A stretch of 64,000 bases of DNA, from positions 8,583 through 72,582 of the forward strand of contig JAYKGU010000107.1 in the NCBI GenBank assembly GCA_035285585.1, in the 5' to 3' direction. The first letter of the stretch is position 1, and each line of letters begins with the position of its first letter. The DNA comes from JAYKGU01 sp035285585. Lineage in GTDB: Bacteria > Cyanobacteriota > Cyanobacteriia > CAKZMO01. Below the pieces are notes generated by a model, which saw nothing but the letters and a program-made list of their open reading frames with translations, did no database searches and was not told where the DNA came from. A program made the position numbers and the translations under genes. Below are positions 32,736-40,697 of this stretch, piece after piece.

Positions 32736-34139
32736 TTAAAGATTAATTCCTCCTGCCTGAAGCTGGCGAATGGGGTCAAGCAGCAAATCGAGAATGCGCT
32801 GTTTCCGCACCACAATTTCGGCGTGGGCAGTTTGCCCAGCCTGTAGTTCAACAGGTTGATTTTCGTGCATTACATAGTCGCGCTCCAGGGCAATATCTAC
32901 TTCATAAACCGCTCCCAGTTGCTCATTGGCCTTGGCATTGGGCGAGATGGACAAAACCTTGCCCGTGACAATGCCATAGTCTTGATAGGGAAAGGCATCC
33001 AGCTTGATGTTGACGGTCATGCCGGTTTCAATCAGACCCGCCTCTCGGCTGGGTAGCGCTGCCGACAATACCAAAGGCGCATCATCGGGGGCGATTTCTG
33101 CAATGGTTTGCCCTGCCTGGATCACTTCCCCCGTGTTTTCGACCCCCAGGGCAAGCACCAGACCGTCGCAGGGGGCATATACAAACATTTGATCCAGTTT
33201 TGTCCGGGCTGCCTTGAGCAAGGCTTTTGTTTCTTCGATATGGGCTTGAATACCGATGGCCTCCCGCTCAAGCTGCTGTAATTGTTGCTGTAGCTCGATC
33301 TGGCTCCGTTGTCCCTCAGCTTGCTGCCGCGTCAGTTGGGCCTGGAGGCGATCGCTCTCCGCCTGGGACTTTTCCAGATTGCCCGAATTCTGGGTAATGG
33401 CTTGCTGCCGCTCCCGAATAGACTGTTCTACCTCAAAGAGCTGATCTTGGGCGATCGCCCCGGCATCTACCAGGGGCTGAAGTCTTTGCAGTCGGTTCTG
33501 ATAAGCCTCAGTTTCTGTATCCAGATGGGTCAGCATTTCCTGAAGGGTTTGGATATCTACTGCAGTTTCGGTGATGGCCATCTGCTGGGCATTGACATCG
33601 GCGGTGGCGATCGCCTGCCGCACTTCTCCCTCCATGCGGGTTCGCTCAATCAGGGCCTGCATCTGCAGAAGCTGGGCGTGCTGGGAGGTCAAACTTTGTT
33701 CCAGCCGCTCAATCTCGGTTTGCTCCAGGCGGGTATCCAGAGTGGCGATAATTTGCCCGGTTTTGACCGCCTCTCCTTCTTCCACGAGAATCTGGGCCAC
33801 TTCTCCCTGGATCATAGGCTGCACCTTGTAAACCTGTCCTTCTGGCACCAGTTGCCCCTGGGCGTGGCTCACCTCCTGGATATGCCCGAACCAGGCCCAT
33901 CCCCCAAAAATGCAGCCAAACACAAAGCCGCCCAGGAGAAGTCGCTTGGAGAAGGTTGCTGGAGGCTGATCGAGAGTGGCTTGCAGTCCATCGCTCCAAA
34001 GCGGCTCGGCAGCGGATTTGGTAGCTAATTGCACTGACGCGGAGGGCGTAATTGGGAAAGATTGATGTACTAAGGCAGAGTGTTGCGTCGAAGGGTGTTG
34101 GAGGGACGTTTTCCCATTGGTTGGCTGTCGTGAAGTCAT
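32736..34139 (-). CDS. HlyD-family membrane fusion protein
   Basis: This periplasmic adaptor of about 467 residues belongs to type I secretion systems. ATG 34139 is preferred to the upstream TTG. It has a membrane helix (about 70-90, LLLGGFVFGCIFGGWAWFG), a biotinyl-lipoyl-like half QVYKVQPMIQGEVAQILVEEGEAVKTGQII, a long coiled-coil hairpin (about 150-320), then the second lipoyl half MFVYAPCDGLVLALGVENTGEVIQAGQTIAEI and a C-terminal beta-barrel. It lies downstream of the C39-peptidase ABC transporter on the same strand (565-base spacer), and the two should form one exporter. An outer-membrane TolC-like protein is not encoded in the window. Confidence 0.9.
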   Translation of the reverse strand: MTSRQPTNGKTSLQHPSTQHSALVHQSFPITPSASVQLATKSAAEPLWSDGLQATLDQPPATFSKRLLLGGFVFGCIFGGWAWFGHIQEVSHAQGQLVPEGQVYKVQPMIQGEVAQILVEEGEAVKTGQIIATLDTRLEQTEIERLEQSLTSQHAQLLQMQALIERTRMEGEVRQAIATADVNAQQMAITETAVDIQTLQEMLTHLDTETEAYQNRLQRLQPLVDAGAIAQDQLFEVEQSIRERQQAITQNSGNLEKSQAESDRLQAQLTRQQAEGQRSQIELQQQLQQLEREAIGIQAHIEETKALLKAARTKLDQMFVYAPCDGLVLALGVENTGEVIQAGQTIAEIAPDDAPLVLSAALPSREAGLIETGMTVNIKLDAFPYQDYGIVTGKVLSISPNAKANEQLGAVYEVDIALERDYVMHENQPVELQAGQTAHAEIVVRKQRILDLLLDPIRQLQAGGINL

Positions 34140-34703
34140 AGTCAATCCCAGCAAAGGTCGATAACTTTACAAGAGCAGCTTTACAATCACAGCTTTATCA
34201 ATTACCTGCATCTGACCGTTGAGCGCGTGGGCAATTTTAATTACATTTTCTTGAGGTGCGCTCCCAGCGGGGGAGGTACCCCCAAGAAAGTAATTTTTTT
34301 AACCAGTCAAACAATCAGCAGCAATATTGGCAATACTTGGGTGATCAGTAGTGGACGGAAATCATCAGTTAAATTAACCCACGTTTGCCAGACTGGCCTG
34401 GCGATGGTATTTGGGCCAGAAAACCCGAAGAACCAGTGGACAAGCGTTGTTCTATCGCGGAGTTGTTCTGGGGGGTCACTGATGACCAGGTAAGTAACCT
34501 CCGTGGAAATACTACGGGGAAGGCCGGAGCGGGATCTGCCAAACTGGCAGTTTCGTAATATTTGTCAGTACTTGTTTGACCGAGCGATACCTTTGTTTAC
34601 CTAACTTAAAAGAAGGGGCGATCGCCACAACTATCCCAAAACCCGGTTCCACCAACAAGTTGGCGGCTTCTCCGTCCGTACCGACTGCCTGGCAAGCACC
34701 GGA
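34140..34703. other. Gene-free spacer between ABC exporter and hlyD
   Basis: About 560 bases without a convincing ORF on either strand. I looked for small precursor peptides with a Gly-Gly leader and saw none. TGCCAAACTGGCA near 34537 forms a small hairpin followed by GTTTCG, possibly a terminator remnant for plus-strand or a processing site. Confidence 0.5.
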
Positions 34704-37700
34704 CTAAAGATCAAGCTGTTGCTGCACCAGGTGGTAGTACAGGCCCCGACCGGCCATTAGCTCATCGTGGTTGCCCTTCTCCACCAGCACCCCCTGATCC
34801 AGCACCAGAATTTGATCGGCGTGGCGTACGGTGGACAGACGGTGGGCAATGATAAAGGTGGTGCGATCGCGGCTGATATGGGCCAAATTCTTTTGAAAAC
34901 GGCGTTCTGACTCGGTATCCAGGGAACTGGTGGCTTCATCCAGAATGAGAATGCGAGGATTCCCCAGCAGCGCTCGGGCGATGGCGATGCGCTGACGCTG
35001 CCCCCCCGACAGGGTAGATCCCCGCTCGCCCACGGCAGTGTGATAGCCCAGCGGCAGAGATTGGATGAATGGGTGAGCCTCCGCTACCTTCGCCGCTTCC
35101 ACCGCATCTTCTAAGGAGAACTCTGAGCGGTAGAGCAGGATATTGTCGAGGATGGTGCCTGAGAACAAGAAACATTCCTGGGGAACAACGCCCAGTTGCG
35201 ATCGCAAAGATGGCGGAGAGCTGTGGCGAATATCGTGGCCGTCAACCAGAACCCGGCCTTCATCGGGATGATACAGCCCTTCCAGAAGCTTTACCAGCGT
35301 GCTTTTCCCGGATCCACTCCGCCCCACTACCGCCGTGGTCTGGCCAGCCTTAACTTCAAAAGAAATGTTTTGTAATGTGTTGCGTTCTGCCTCGCTACTG
35401 TACCGAAATGTAATGTTTTCAAACGAAACCTGTCCCTGAATAGGTGGCATAACCATCATCTGCTGGCCAGGCGTTTCCTCTGGTCGGGTTTCAAACACAT
35501 CATTGAGCCGCTCCACGGAAATTAACACTTCCTGGAGTTCGTCCCACAGCCCCGCCAGGGCAATAACCGGGCTGATGACATACCCAATCATCATATTGAA
35601 GGCCACAAACTGGCCGATGGTTAGCTCTCCCTGAATCACCAGGCCAGCCCCATACCAGAGCAGCAGCGTGCTTCCCAGGGTGTTGACCATGCCGTTAGCC
35701 GCCTGCAGGCCAATGCCAAACTTCTGTCCCCGAAACCGCATATTCAACTGCCGCGTCAGGGTTTCCTCCCACCGCCAGCGCAGCTCCCGTTCCGCCGCCG
35801 CCGATTTAATGGTATGAATGCCCGTCATCATTTCCACCAGCGCCGAATTTTGGTCCGCCGCTTCCTTGAAGATCTGTCGAGAAATCTTCCTCAAGAAAGG
35901 CGTTGACCCCAGGGTGAGCAGCATGATGGGGGGGATTAATCCCAACACCAACAGCGTCAAGCGCCAGTTGTAGTACAGCATCAACCCCAGGTAGACAAAT
36001 CCGGTGACGAAGTTAAGCCACGCCAGCACCACCTGGCCAATGAGGAAATGTTGAATCTTTTGGTTTTCCTGCACACGGGTGATGATGTCACCGACGCGGC
36101 GCGACTCAAAAAACTGTAGCGGCAGCGCTACAGCGTGGCGGATAAACCCACTAATCAGGGTTAAATCTAACCGGTTGGCAAAATAGCCCAGCAAGTACTG
36201 GCGCACCGACGTCATGGCGATGCTCCAGATGCCAAACAAAATCAACCCCACGGCAAAAACATTCAGGGTTTCCAGACTTTTTTGCACCACCACCTGATCC
36301 AGAATGATTTGGGTAAACAGCGGGGTGACCAGCCCAAAAACTTGGATGAGTAAGGACACGGCAATCACCTGCAGCGCCAGGGAGCGATAGGGCAGCAGGG
36401 CACCCAGATATCGCCCCAGGCTGGCCTGGTTGACCTTCGTGTCATACAGATTTTCGGTGGGATCCAGCAAGAGTGCATATCCCGTCCAGTGGGAGAGGAA
36501 GGCTTGCCGGGAAAGCAACTGGCGGCCCAGGGCAGGATCGGCGATCGCCACCTGGTCGTGGCTGACCCGATACACGACCACATAGTGATTGCCCTGCCAG
36601 TGGGCAATCCAGGGGTTGGCCTGCTCGGCCATGCGCCCCAGGCTGGCCCGCACGGGACGGGCGTGGTAGCCCAGGCCCTCCGCCGCCTTCGCCAAACTCC
36701 GCAGGGATGCGCCCGATCGCCCCACATTGGCTTGCTCCCGCAGAAAGTTGAGGGGAAACCGCTTACCCCAATATTGGGAAATCATGGCCAGACAGGCCGC
36801 CCCACAGTCGGAGGAGCTTTGTTGCTCAACCCAGGGGTATTGGTGCAGCCAGTCGAGGAACTTACGGTTGAGGGGTTTGGGGAATGTGGGTGCTGCCGCC
36901 GTCGGCTGGGTGATATTGGCCGGGGGCTGTACCACCAGCGGGGCGGGTGGTTTGTCAGGACGGAGATCGGTGGGCGGAAGGGTCGGGAGGGCCAGAGTTC
37001 CAGCAGGTTGGGAGGATGCCGACGGGCTAGCCTCCATCCCCGCTTTCCCTTCGCCCATTGCCAGCTCCCAATATTCGTCAGGGAGCTGGTACGCCATCAC
37101 GTCGGTTTGGGCAAAGATGGGAGCCGGATAGTCAGCGCGATCGCCCCAACTATCGCCAACCTGTAGCGGCGGCACCAGCCCGTGGCCGTTTTCTGGCTGG
37201 CCCTGCACAATTCCCTGGCGCAGCCACCAGCGCCCACCCAGTTGACGGGCGTGGTCAGTGAGGTCTGTATGGGCAGGAATGAATTGCTCTGTAACGTAGG
37301 GGATCCACTGCTGAATCTGATGGCTGGATTGGCTGGCCAGATCTGTCAAACTTTTGAAGAAGACCAGCCGCTCCTGATGGCGGGCCTGGGTTTGCAGGTG
37401 GGCACTCAGGGCCGGGTATTGGTCTAGTAAAACTGTCAGAACCGCTTGGGGAATGAGGAGCAGACGAACCTCACTGGCCGCGATCGCCCGATAGGGAAGG
37501 CTGGTCGCGGCCAATAGGAAATCTGCCCCGAAGGTATCATCGGCCTGGAGCAACTGGGCCGTGACATCCCGCTGCCGCAGCCGACTGGGGCATAGAAGCC
37601 GCACCTGTCCTTGCACGATGAAGTACAGGGCTACCTCAGGAGGGCAGGGGGAGATGGGATGACCAAGGGGATAGTCTCTCATCTGGATCCCAGGGGGGAG

Positions 37701-37829
37701 GTTTGCTGGAGAGCCAGACTGGTCCGGGTGTACCAAACTCATCAGCCGAGCAAGCGCCTGAGAAGCCTGGGTAACACCGGGGCCGCCAGAAAGGGGGGGC
37801 TTTTTTCTGACCCCGAGACTTGAATACAT
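34704..37829 (-). CDS. ABC exporter with N-terminal cNMP-binding-like, C39 peptidase, membrane and ATPase domains
   Basis: The protein has 1041 residues from ATG 37829, which has GAGG upstream. The order is: a cyclic-nucleotide-binding-like domain (about 30-190), a linker, a C39 peptidase domain (about 335-470), a six-helix membrane domain (about 480-780) and an ATPase (about 800-1041). The peptidase keeps Cys in QQSSSDCGAACLAMISQYWG, His in HWQGNHYVVVYR and Asp in AIADPALG, so it should cut leader peptides after Gly-Gly. The ATPase has GRSGSGKSTLVKLLEGL, LSGGQRQRIAIARALL and ILILDEATSSLD. With the downstream HlyD protein it forms a type I-like exporter. No substrate peptide is evident next to it. 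Confidence 0.92.
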   Translation of the reverse strand: MYSSLGVRKKPPLSGGPGVTQASQALARLMSLVHPDQSGSPANLPPGIQMRDYPLGHPISPCPPEVALYFIVQGQVRLLCPSRLRQRDVTAQLLQADDTFGADFLLAATSLPYRAIAASEVRLLLIPQAVLTVLLDQYPALSAHLQTQARHQERLVFFKSLTDLASQSSHQIQQWIPYVTEQFIPAHTDLTDHARQLGGRWWLRQGIVQGQPENGHGLVPPLQVGDSWGDRADYPAPIFAQTDVMAYQLPDEYWELAMGEGKAGMEASPSASSQPAGTLALPTLPPTDLRPDKPPAPLVVQPPANITQPTAAAPTFPKPLNRKFLDWLHQYPWVEQQSSSDCGAACLAMISQYWGKRFPLNFLREQANVGRSGASLRSLAKAAEGLGYHARPVRASLGRMAEQANPWIAHWQGNHYVVVYRVSHDQVAIADPALGRQLLSRQAFLSHWTGYALLLDPTENLYDTKVNQASLGRYLGALLPYRSLALQVIAVSLLIQVFGLVTPLFTQIILDQVVVQKSLETLNVFAVGLILFGIWSIAMTSVRQYLLGYFANRLDLTLISGFIRHAVALPLQFFESRRVGDIITRVQENQKIQHFLIGQVVLAWLNFVTGFVYLGLMLYYNWRLTLLVLGLIPPIMLLTLGSTPFLRKISRQIFKEAADQNSALVEMMTGIHTIKSAAAERELRWRWEETLTRQLNMRFRGQKFGIGLQAANGMVNTLGSTLLLWYGAGLVIQGELTIGQFVAFNMMIGYVISPVIALAGLWDELQEVLISVERLNDVFETRPEETPGQQMMVMPPIQGQVSFENITFRYSSEAERNTLQNISFEVKAGQTTAVVGRSGSGKSTLVKLLEGLYHPDEGRVLVDGHDIRHSSPPSLRSQLGVVPQECFLFSGTILDNILLYRSEFSLEDAVEAAKVAEAHPFIQSLPLGYHTAVGERGSTLSGGQRQRIAIARALLGNPRILILDEATSSLDTESERRFQKNLAHISRDRTTFIIAHRLSTVRHADQILVLDQGVLVEKGNHDELMAGRGLYYHLVQQQLDL

Positions 37830-39329
37830 AATGAGCCTCGAAAAGCAAGGGTTACATGGACTCAAACCTAACCTTTGACAGGGGAACTGTCCGTTCAAAC
37901 AGGGGTAAGGAACCAGAGACGATGGACTGACCGCATTTATCGTGCCAAATGGTACGACAGAAGTCAGAGAAAAAGTTAAAAAAATTTGAAAAACAATTTT
38001 GGAAACTGCGGCAACTGAATACTGTGGTTGAAAAACGATTTTGTGGCCATCAATGGCAGCAGCTTCGTGGCGTTGTGGCCTTGAGGGGGGAGGACGATCG
38101 CCAATTTGCTCACAGAGATGAATGGCTTAATGTCCTGTATCTGCCTTTTTCAGGTGCGGCACTTACCTTATATTTAAGTACCTTCTATTGCTTTATATCT
38201 TGCAAAGTGCCTGCAACCTTGAGCCGGTTGCTATATCGCAAGAATAAAGGCCACACTTTAAGAGCTTATGATATTTACTCAAACATTTCATTAACAAACC
38301 ATAATTTCCTCCTAACCCGATCGCAATCTACATCGAGCCTGGGTTGCGAAAAGCAATCACCCCAGCCAGGTTTTTCAAGAGGCTTTACAGGCATAAACCG
38401 CACTGGCCGCAAGCTATTTACCCTACTTTAGTAGGTGCGTCGTTGACGGATGTTGGAACGATCTAAATCGTAAATTTGGCGATCGCCTGTGACTCTGTGC
38501 GAATCACCTTTGCCGCAGGGTTCGACTAGATTGACCAGATGCCAATGCGGGGGATGTAGCTCACGAAACGCATCGGCTTAATGCGTTTTCTCCATATTTT
38601 TGATCTTAATGAGAAAAATCTTAAATCATGAACTGTAGGAAAATCTATGTGCTTCATAGAATCTTTATGGAAAAAACAGCGGATTTACCAGGATTTGACA
38701 GTGAAATTACGGATCCCTAAATGGTGTAAGTTACGCATTAAGCTGCTCCTACCGTACGGACAAAGCTGGTGGAGGTACGGGTATCAAGCTGGCTTTAGCA
38801 TGGGCAAGCTGCAAGGGAGCGCTGCCCAGTCTTCTCAACCGCTTTACCAGGGGTTGCGTTGCCAGACAGAACAGGTTTCTGCTTCAAGTGGGAAAAATTA
38901 ACGGGAGAGCATTGTTGCAGAGAGTATCAACTTAAGGCGGGAAAGTGGGACGCGCCCCACTTTCCCGCTAATCTTGTCTCGCTTTAAGCGGGAACCCGTT
39001 GCAGATTCATGGATTTTTTATCCTCAGCGATCGCACTTTCACAGAAGTTTGATAAAACTCCCCTGGGCATGGACTAGTATTATTACGGAAATATCCTGTA
39101 TCTAAACGCACTTTTTAGCGATCGCAGCTTGAATGATGGGTGTCGGTGACCGAACTGCCAGGTGGGCTGCATAAAGTATCAACTACAACTCGTCAATGAA
39201 AGTATGGCCTTTGCCCCCTGACTACAGCATTCGGGCAAAGCTAAGTTGCCTTGCGGCTTTGCAATACATCAAACTTGCCCATCAAACTATTTAGAAAACC
39301 TTTAAATTGAACGACAGGAGTGTCCTTTG
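37830..39329. other. 1.5-kb spacer without convincing genes
   Basis: AT-richer than its flanks. Two open frames exist (37949-38431 and 38647-38901, plus strand) but their translations look random, with no family features. A terminator-like hairpin AAACGCAT / ATGCGTTT followed by T lies at 38566-38589. A family A copy lies at 38931-38998, with a half copy (GTTTCTGCTTCAAGTGGG) just before it. GGCCTTTGCCCC and GGGCAAAGC (about 39210-39240) form another imperfect hairpin upstream of the PEP-CTERM gene. Confidence 0.5.
38931..38998. repeat. Family A MITE-like hairpin, copy 3
   Basis: It starts GAGTATCAACTTAAGGCGGG and ends CGCTTTAAGCGGGAACCC, with a core palindrome AAAGTGGG-ACGCGC-CCCACTTT. It is close to the other short copies at 19223 and 50176. 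Confidence 0.8.
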
Positions 39330-40163
39330 ATGATGTCCTTTCCGCCCTCCTTGAAGCAGGCCCTGTGGGTGTCTGCTTGTGCTTTATCGGCGACGCTGCC
39401 CGCTGCTCCTGCCCAGGCGATCGCCTTTTCTGAATCCCAGAGCGAAATTTTCTTTGTAAACTTTAGTCACGCTCCCTTTTCTACTGCCACTTCAACTGAT
39501 ACCAATACCTTCACCTTTACCGATAACGACCTGGCGATCGCCAACGCTGAAGCCAACGCCATTTTCCCCGACGCCAGCGTTGTCGGTAGCTTGCCCATCA
39601 TCGCCGCTAATCGTCTTTTTAATGAAGCCTTTGCCCCCGGTGGCACATCCCTGGCTACCGCCTCCAGTGAAGCATCGGTTGTGGGGGATTTTTGGGTAGA
39701 CGTTGCCTCCGAACCAACGGTCTTCTCCTTTGACTTTATTGGATTCCTGGACGTTTTTGGGGTCGTCGATTCATCCCCCACCGAGCAGGCCAGCGCATCC
39801 GCAACTATCTTTTGGGGGATCTTCGATCAAACAGAAGAACTGCCGGTTTTACTCGATATCTTTGATCTGAAGGCGGGGCTGGAAACCTTCAGCGATCGCG
39901 ACTTTCTCTCTTTGCAAACAACCGAAAACATCGACCTGCTACCCGACTTAACGGCCCTTGATACCGACTTCGGCGGCACTGCTGAAAGCGCCCGTGTGAA
40001 TTTTGCGGGTAGCTACCAGCGCACCTTCACCACCTCCCGCTCTCTCCGCCTGGTGGAGTTTAAGCAGGGGCAGGCGACGGCCAGTGTGCCAGAACCATCC
40101 CTGATGCTGGCAATGGGGATAGGGGGTGTGGCGCTGCTGCGATCGCGGCGGCGGACAAAGTAA
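39330..40163 (+). CDS. PEP-CTERM sorting-domain exported protein
   Basis: This secreted protein of about 277 residues has an N-terminal signal peptide (SVACALSAT-like, cleavage near PAAPAQA-IAF at about 30) and a C-terminal PEP-CTERM tail. The tail reads VPEPSLMLAMGIGGVALLRS followed by basic RRRTK. The order is the motif, a membrane helix and an Arg/Lys cluster, the exosortase recognition signal. The body is acidic, Ala/Ser/Thr/Asp-rich and beta-sheet-like, with no enzymatic motif. ATG 39330 or 39333 follows AGGAG by about 10-13 bases. The window also encodes cyanoexosortase B (11871-12791), a likely processing enzyme. Probably a surface or matrix protein. Confidence 0.88.
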   Translation: MMSFPPSLKQALWVSACALSATLPAAPAQAIAFSESQSEIFFVNFSHAPFSTATSTDTNTFTFTDNDLAIANAEANAIFPDASVVGSLPIIAANRLFNEAFAPGGTSLATASSEASVVGDFWVDVASEPTVFSFDFIGFLDVFGVVDSSPTEQASASATIFWGIFDQTEELPVLLDIFDLKAGLETFSDRDFLSLQTTENIDLLPDLTALDTDFGGTAESARVNFAGSYQRTFTTSRSLRLVEFKQGQATASVPEPSLMLAMGIGGVALLRSRRRTK

Positions 40164-40175
40164 GCCGGTATTCTC

Positions 40176-40205
40176 TTGACACGGAGAGAAGCCGTCTGTT
40201 ATGAA
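40176..40205 (+). promoter_or_regulatory. Candidate sigma-70 promoter upstream of the DAHP synthase leader
   Basis: TTGACA at 40176-40181 is followed after 18 bases by TATGAA at 40200-40205. Transcription from about 40212 would include both attenuators. The -10 matches the consensus at four of six positions. A hairpin at 40207-40233 overlaps the predicted start, which weakens the case. Confidence 0.35.
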
Positions 40206-40206
40206 G

Positions 40207-40233
40207 GTGGAGAGGCCGTATCGGCTTTTCCAC
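40207..40233 (+). terminator. Hairpin after the PEP-CTERM gene, possible terminator
   Basis: GTGGAGAGGCCG (40207-40218) pairs with CGGCTTTTCCAC (40222-40233), with two G-T pairs and a TAT loop, followed by TTTC. It is 44 bases after the PEP-CTERM stop codon. It may end that transcript; the T-tract is weak. Confidence 0.45.
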
Positions 40234-40307
40234 TTTCGGTTAGTTCCTCAAGGCGCGCATCCCGTGCGTTTCGTTATTGCCCCTAACTATTGCCAGAGCG
40301 TTTCAGT

Positions 40308-40358
40308 ATGCGACGATTTTTCTTTTGGTTTTGGTTTATCCCGGTTCACCAGAGGTGA
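40308..40358 (+). CDS. Attenuation leader peptide 1 (Phe/Trp-rich)
   Basis: A 16-codon ORF with translation MRRFFFWFWFIPVHQR, ending in TGA at 40356-40358. Seven consecutive codons (40317-40337) are Phe or Trp: five Phe and two Trp. Only a weak AGAG lies upstream. Such composition in a tiny ORF, placed directly before a terminator and upstream of a gene of aromatic amino acid synthesis, is the hallmark of a ribosome-mediated attenuator. Stalling at these codons when charged tRNA-Phe or tRNA-Trp is scarce would leave 40342-40349 single-stranded. The reading is inferred from sequence; no transcript data are available. Confidence 0.8.
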   Translation: MRRFFFWFWFIPVHQR

Positions 40359-40415
40359 CGGCTATTTGCCATACCCCTTCTGAGTGAACCGCAGGCTGCC
40401 AAACCTGCGGTTTTT
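40342..40415 (+). promoter_or_regulatory. Attenuator 1: antiterminator and terminator hairpins
   Basis: Terminator: AACCGCAGG (40387-40395) and CCTGCGGTT (40404-40412) form a perfect 9-bp stem, with TTTTT ending at 40415. Antiterminator: CGGTTCAC (40342-40349), at the end of leader ORF 1, is perfectly complementary to GTGAACCG (40384-40391), which includes the first five bases of the terminator stem. The two structures exclude each other. A ribosome at the stop codon (40356) covers the first antiterminator strand and allows termination. Confidence 0.8.
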
Positions 40416-40485
40416 AATTATCTAGCCTGTTGAATTCGCGTCTGGCGATCGCCCCTGACCCTTTTTTCAAACGACAAAACAAGCC

Positions 40486-40557
40486 ATGCCTGCATCGCTT
40501 ATCTGCCCATCCTTTTTTAGCTTCTTCTTTTTTTGGCCCCTGACCAGTTCTGGGTAA
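40486..40557 (+). CDS. Attenuation leader peptide 2 (Phe-rich)
   Basis: A 23-codon ORF from ATG 40486 to TAA 40555-40557. Residues 10-17 read FFSFFFFW (codons 40513-40536): six Phe and one Trp. The last residues are PLTSSG. No Shine-Dalgarno sequence is obvious, as is common in cyanobacteria. Its tail encodes the first antiterminator strand, exactly as in leader 1. It lies 70 bases after terminator 1 and about 140 bases before the DAHP synthase start. Interpretation as a regulatory leader rests on composition, position and the flanking RNA structures. Confidence 0.8.
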   Translation: MPASLICPSFFSFFFFWPLTSSG

Positions 40558-40613
40558 GAAGATGCTGCCATGCCATCGACGAACCCGGAGCTGAACCCAG
40601 TTCCGGGTTTTTT
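40545..40613 (+). promoter_or_regulatory. Attenuator 2: antiterminator and terminator hairpins
   Basis: Terminator: AACCCGGAGCTG (40582-40593) pairs with CAGTTCCGGGTT (40598-40609), 12 bp with one G-T pair and a 4-base loop, and a run of six T (40608-40613). Antiterminator: CAGTTCTGGGT (40545-40555), the end of leader ORF 2, pairs over 11 bp (two G-T) with ACCCGGAGCTG (40583-40593), which is the 5' arm of the terminator. The alternatives are mutually exclusive. The stop codon of leader 2 begins at 40555, so a terminating ribosome would mask the antiterminator. Confidence 0.85.
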
Positions 40614-40697
40614 AATGACTGCGCCGCTGTGTTCGACCTCCGTCCCATCTCAGTTCGTCAATTTCTAGCAAACTCAACCCACACAAGGAGATTTCCC

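Noticed and set aside
37949..38431. A 160-codon plus-strand frame in the spacer after the ABC exporter
   Set aside because: Random-looking sequence, no ribosome site, no domain, and no conserved pattern I can recognise.
40486..40697. Upstream in-frame extension of the DAHP synthase from 40533
   Set aside because: The extension would run through the attenuator hairpin and is not conserved-looking; AAGGAG correctly spaced from ATG 40698 decides the start.
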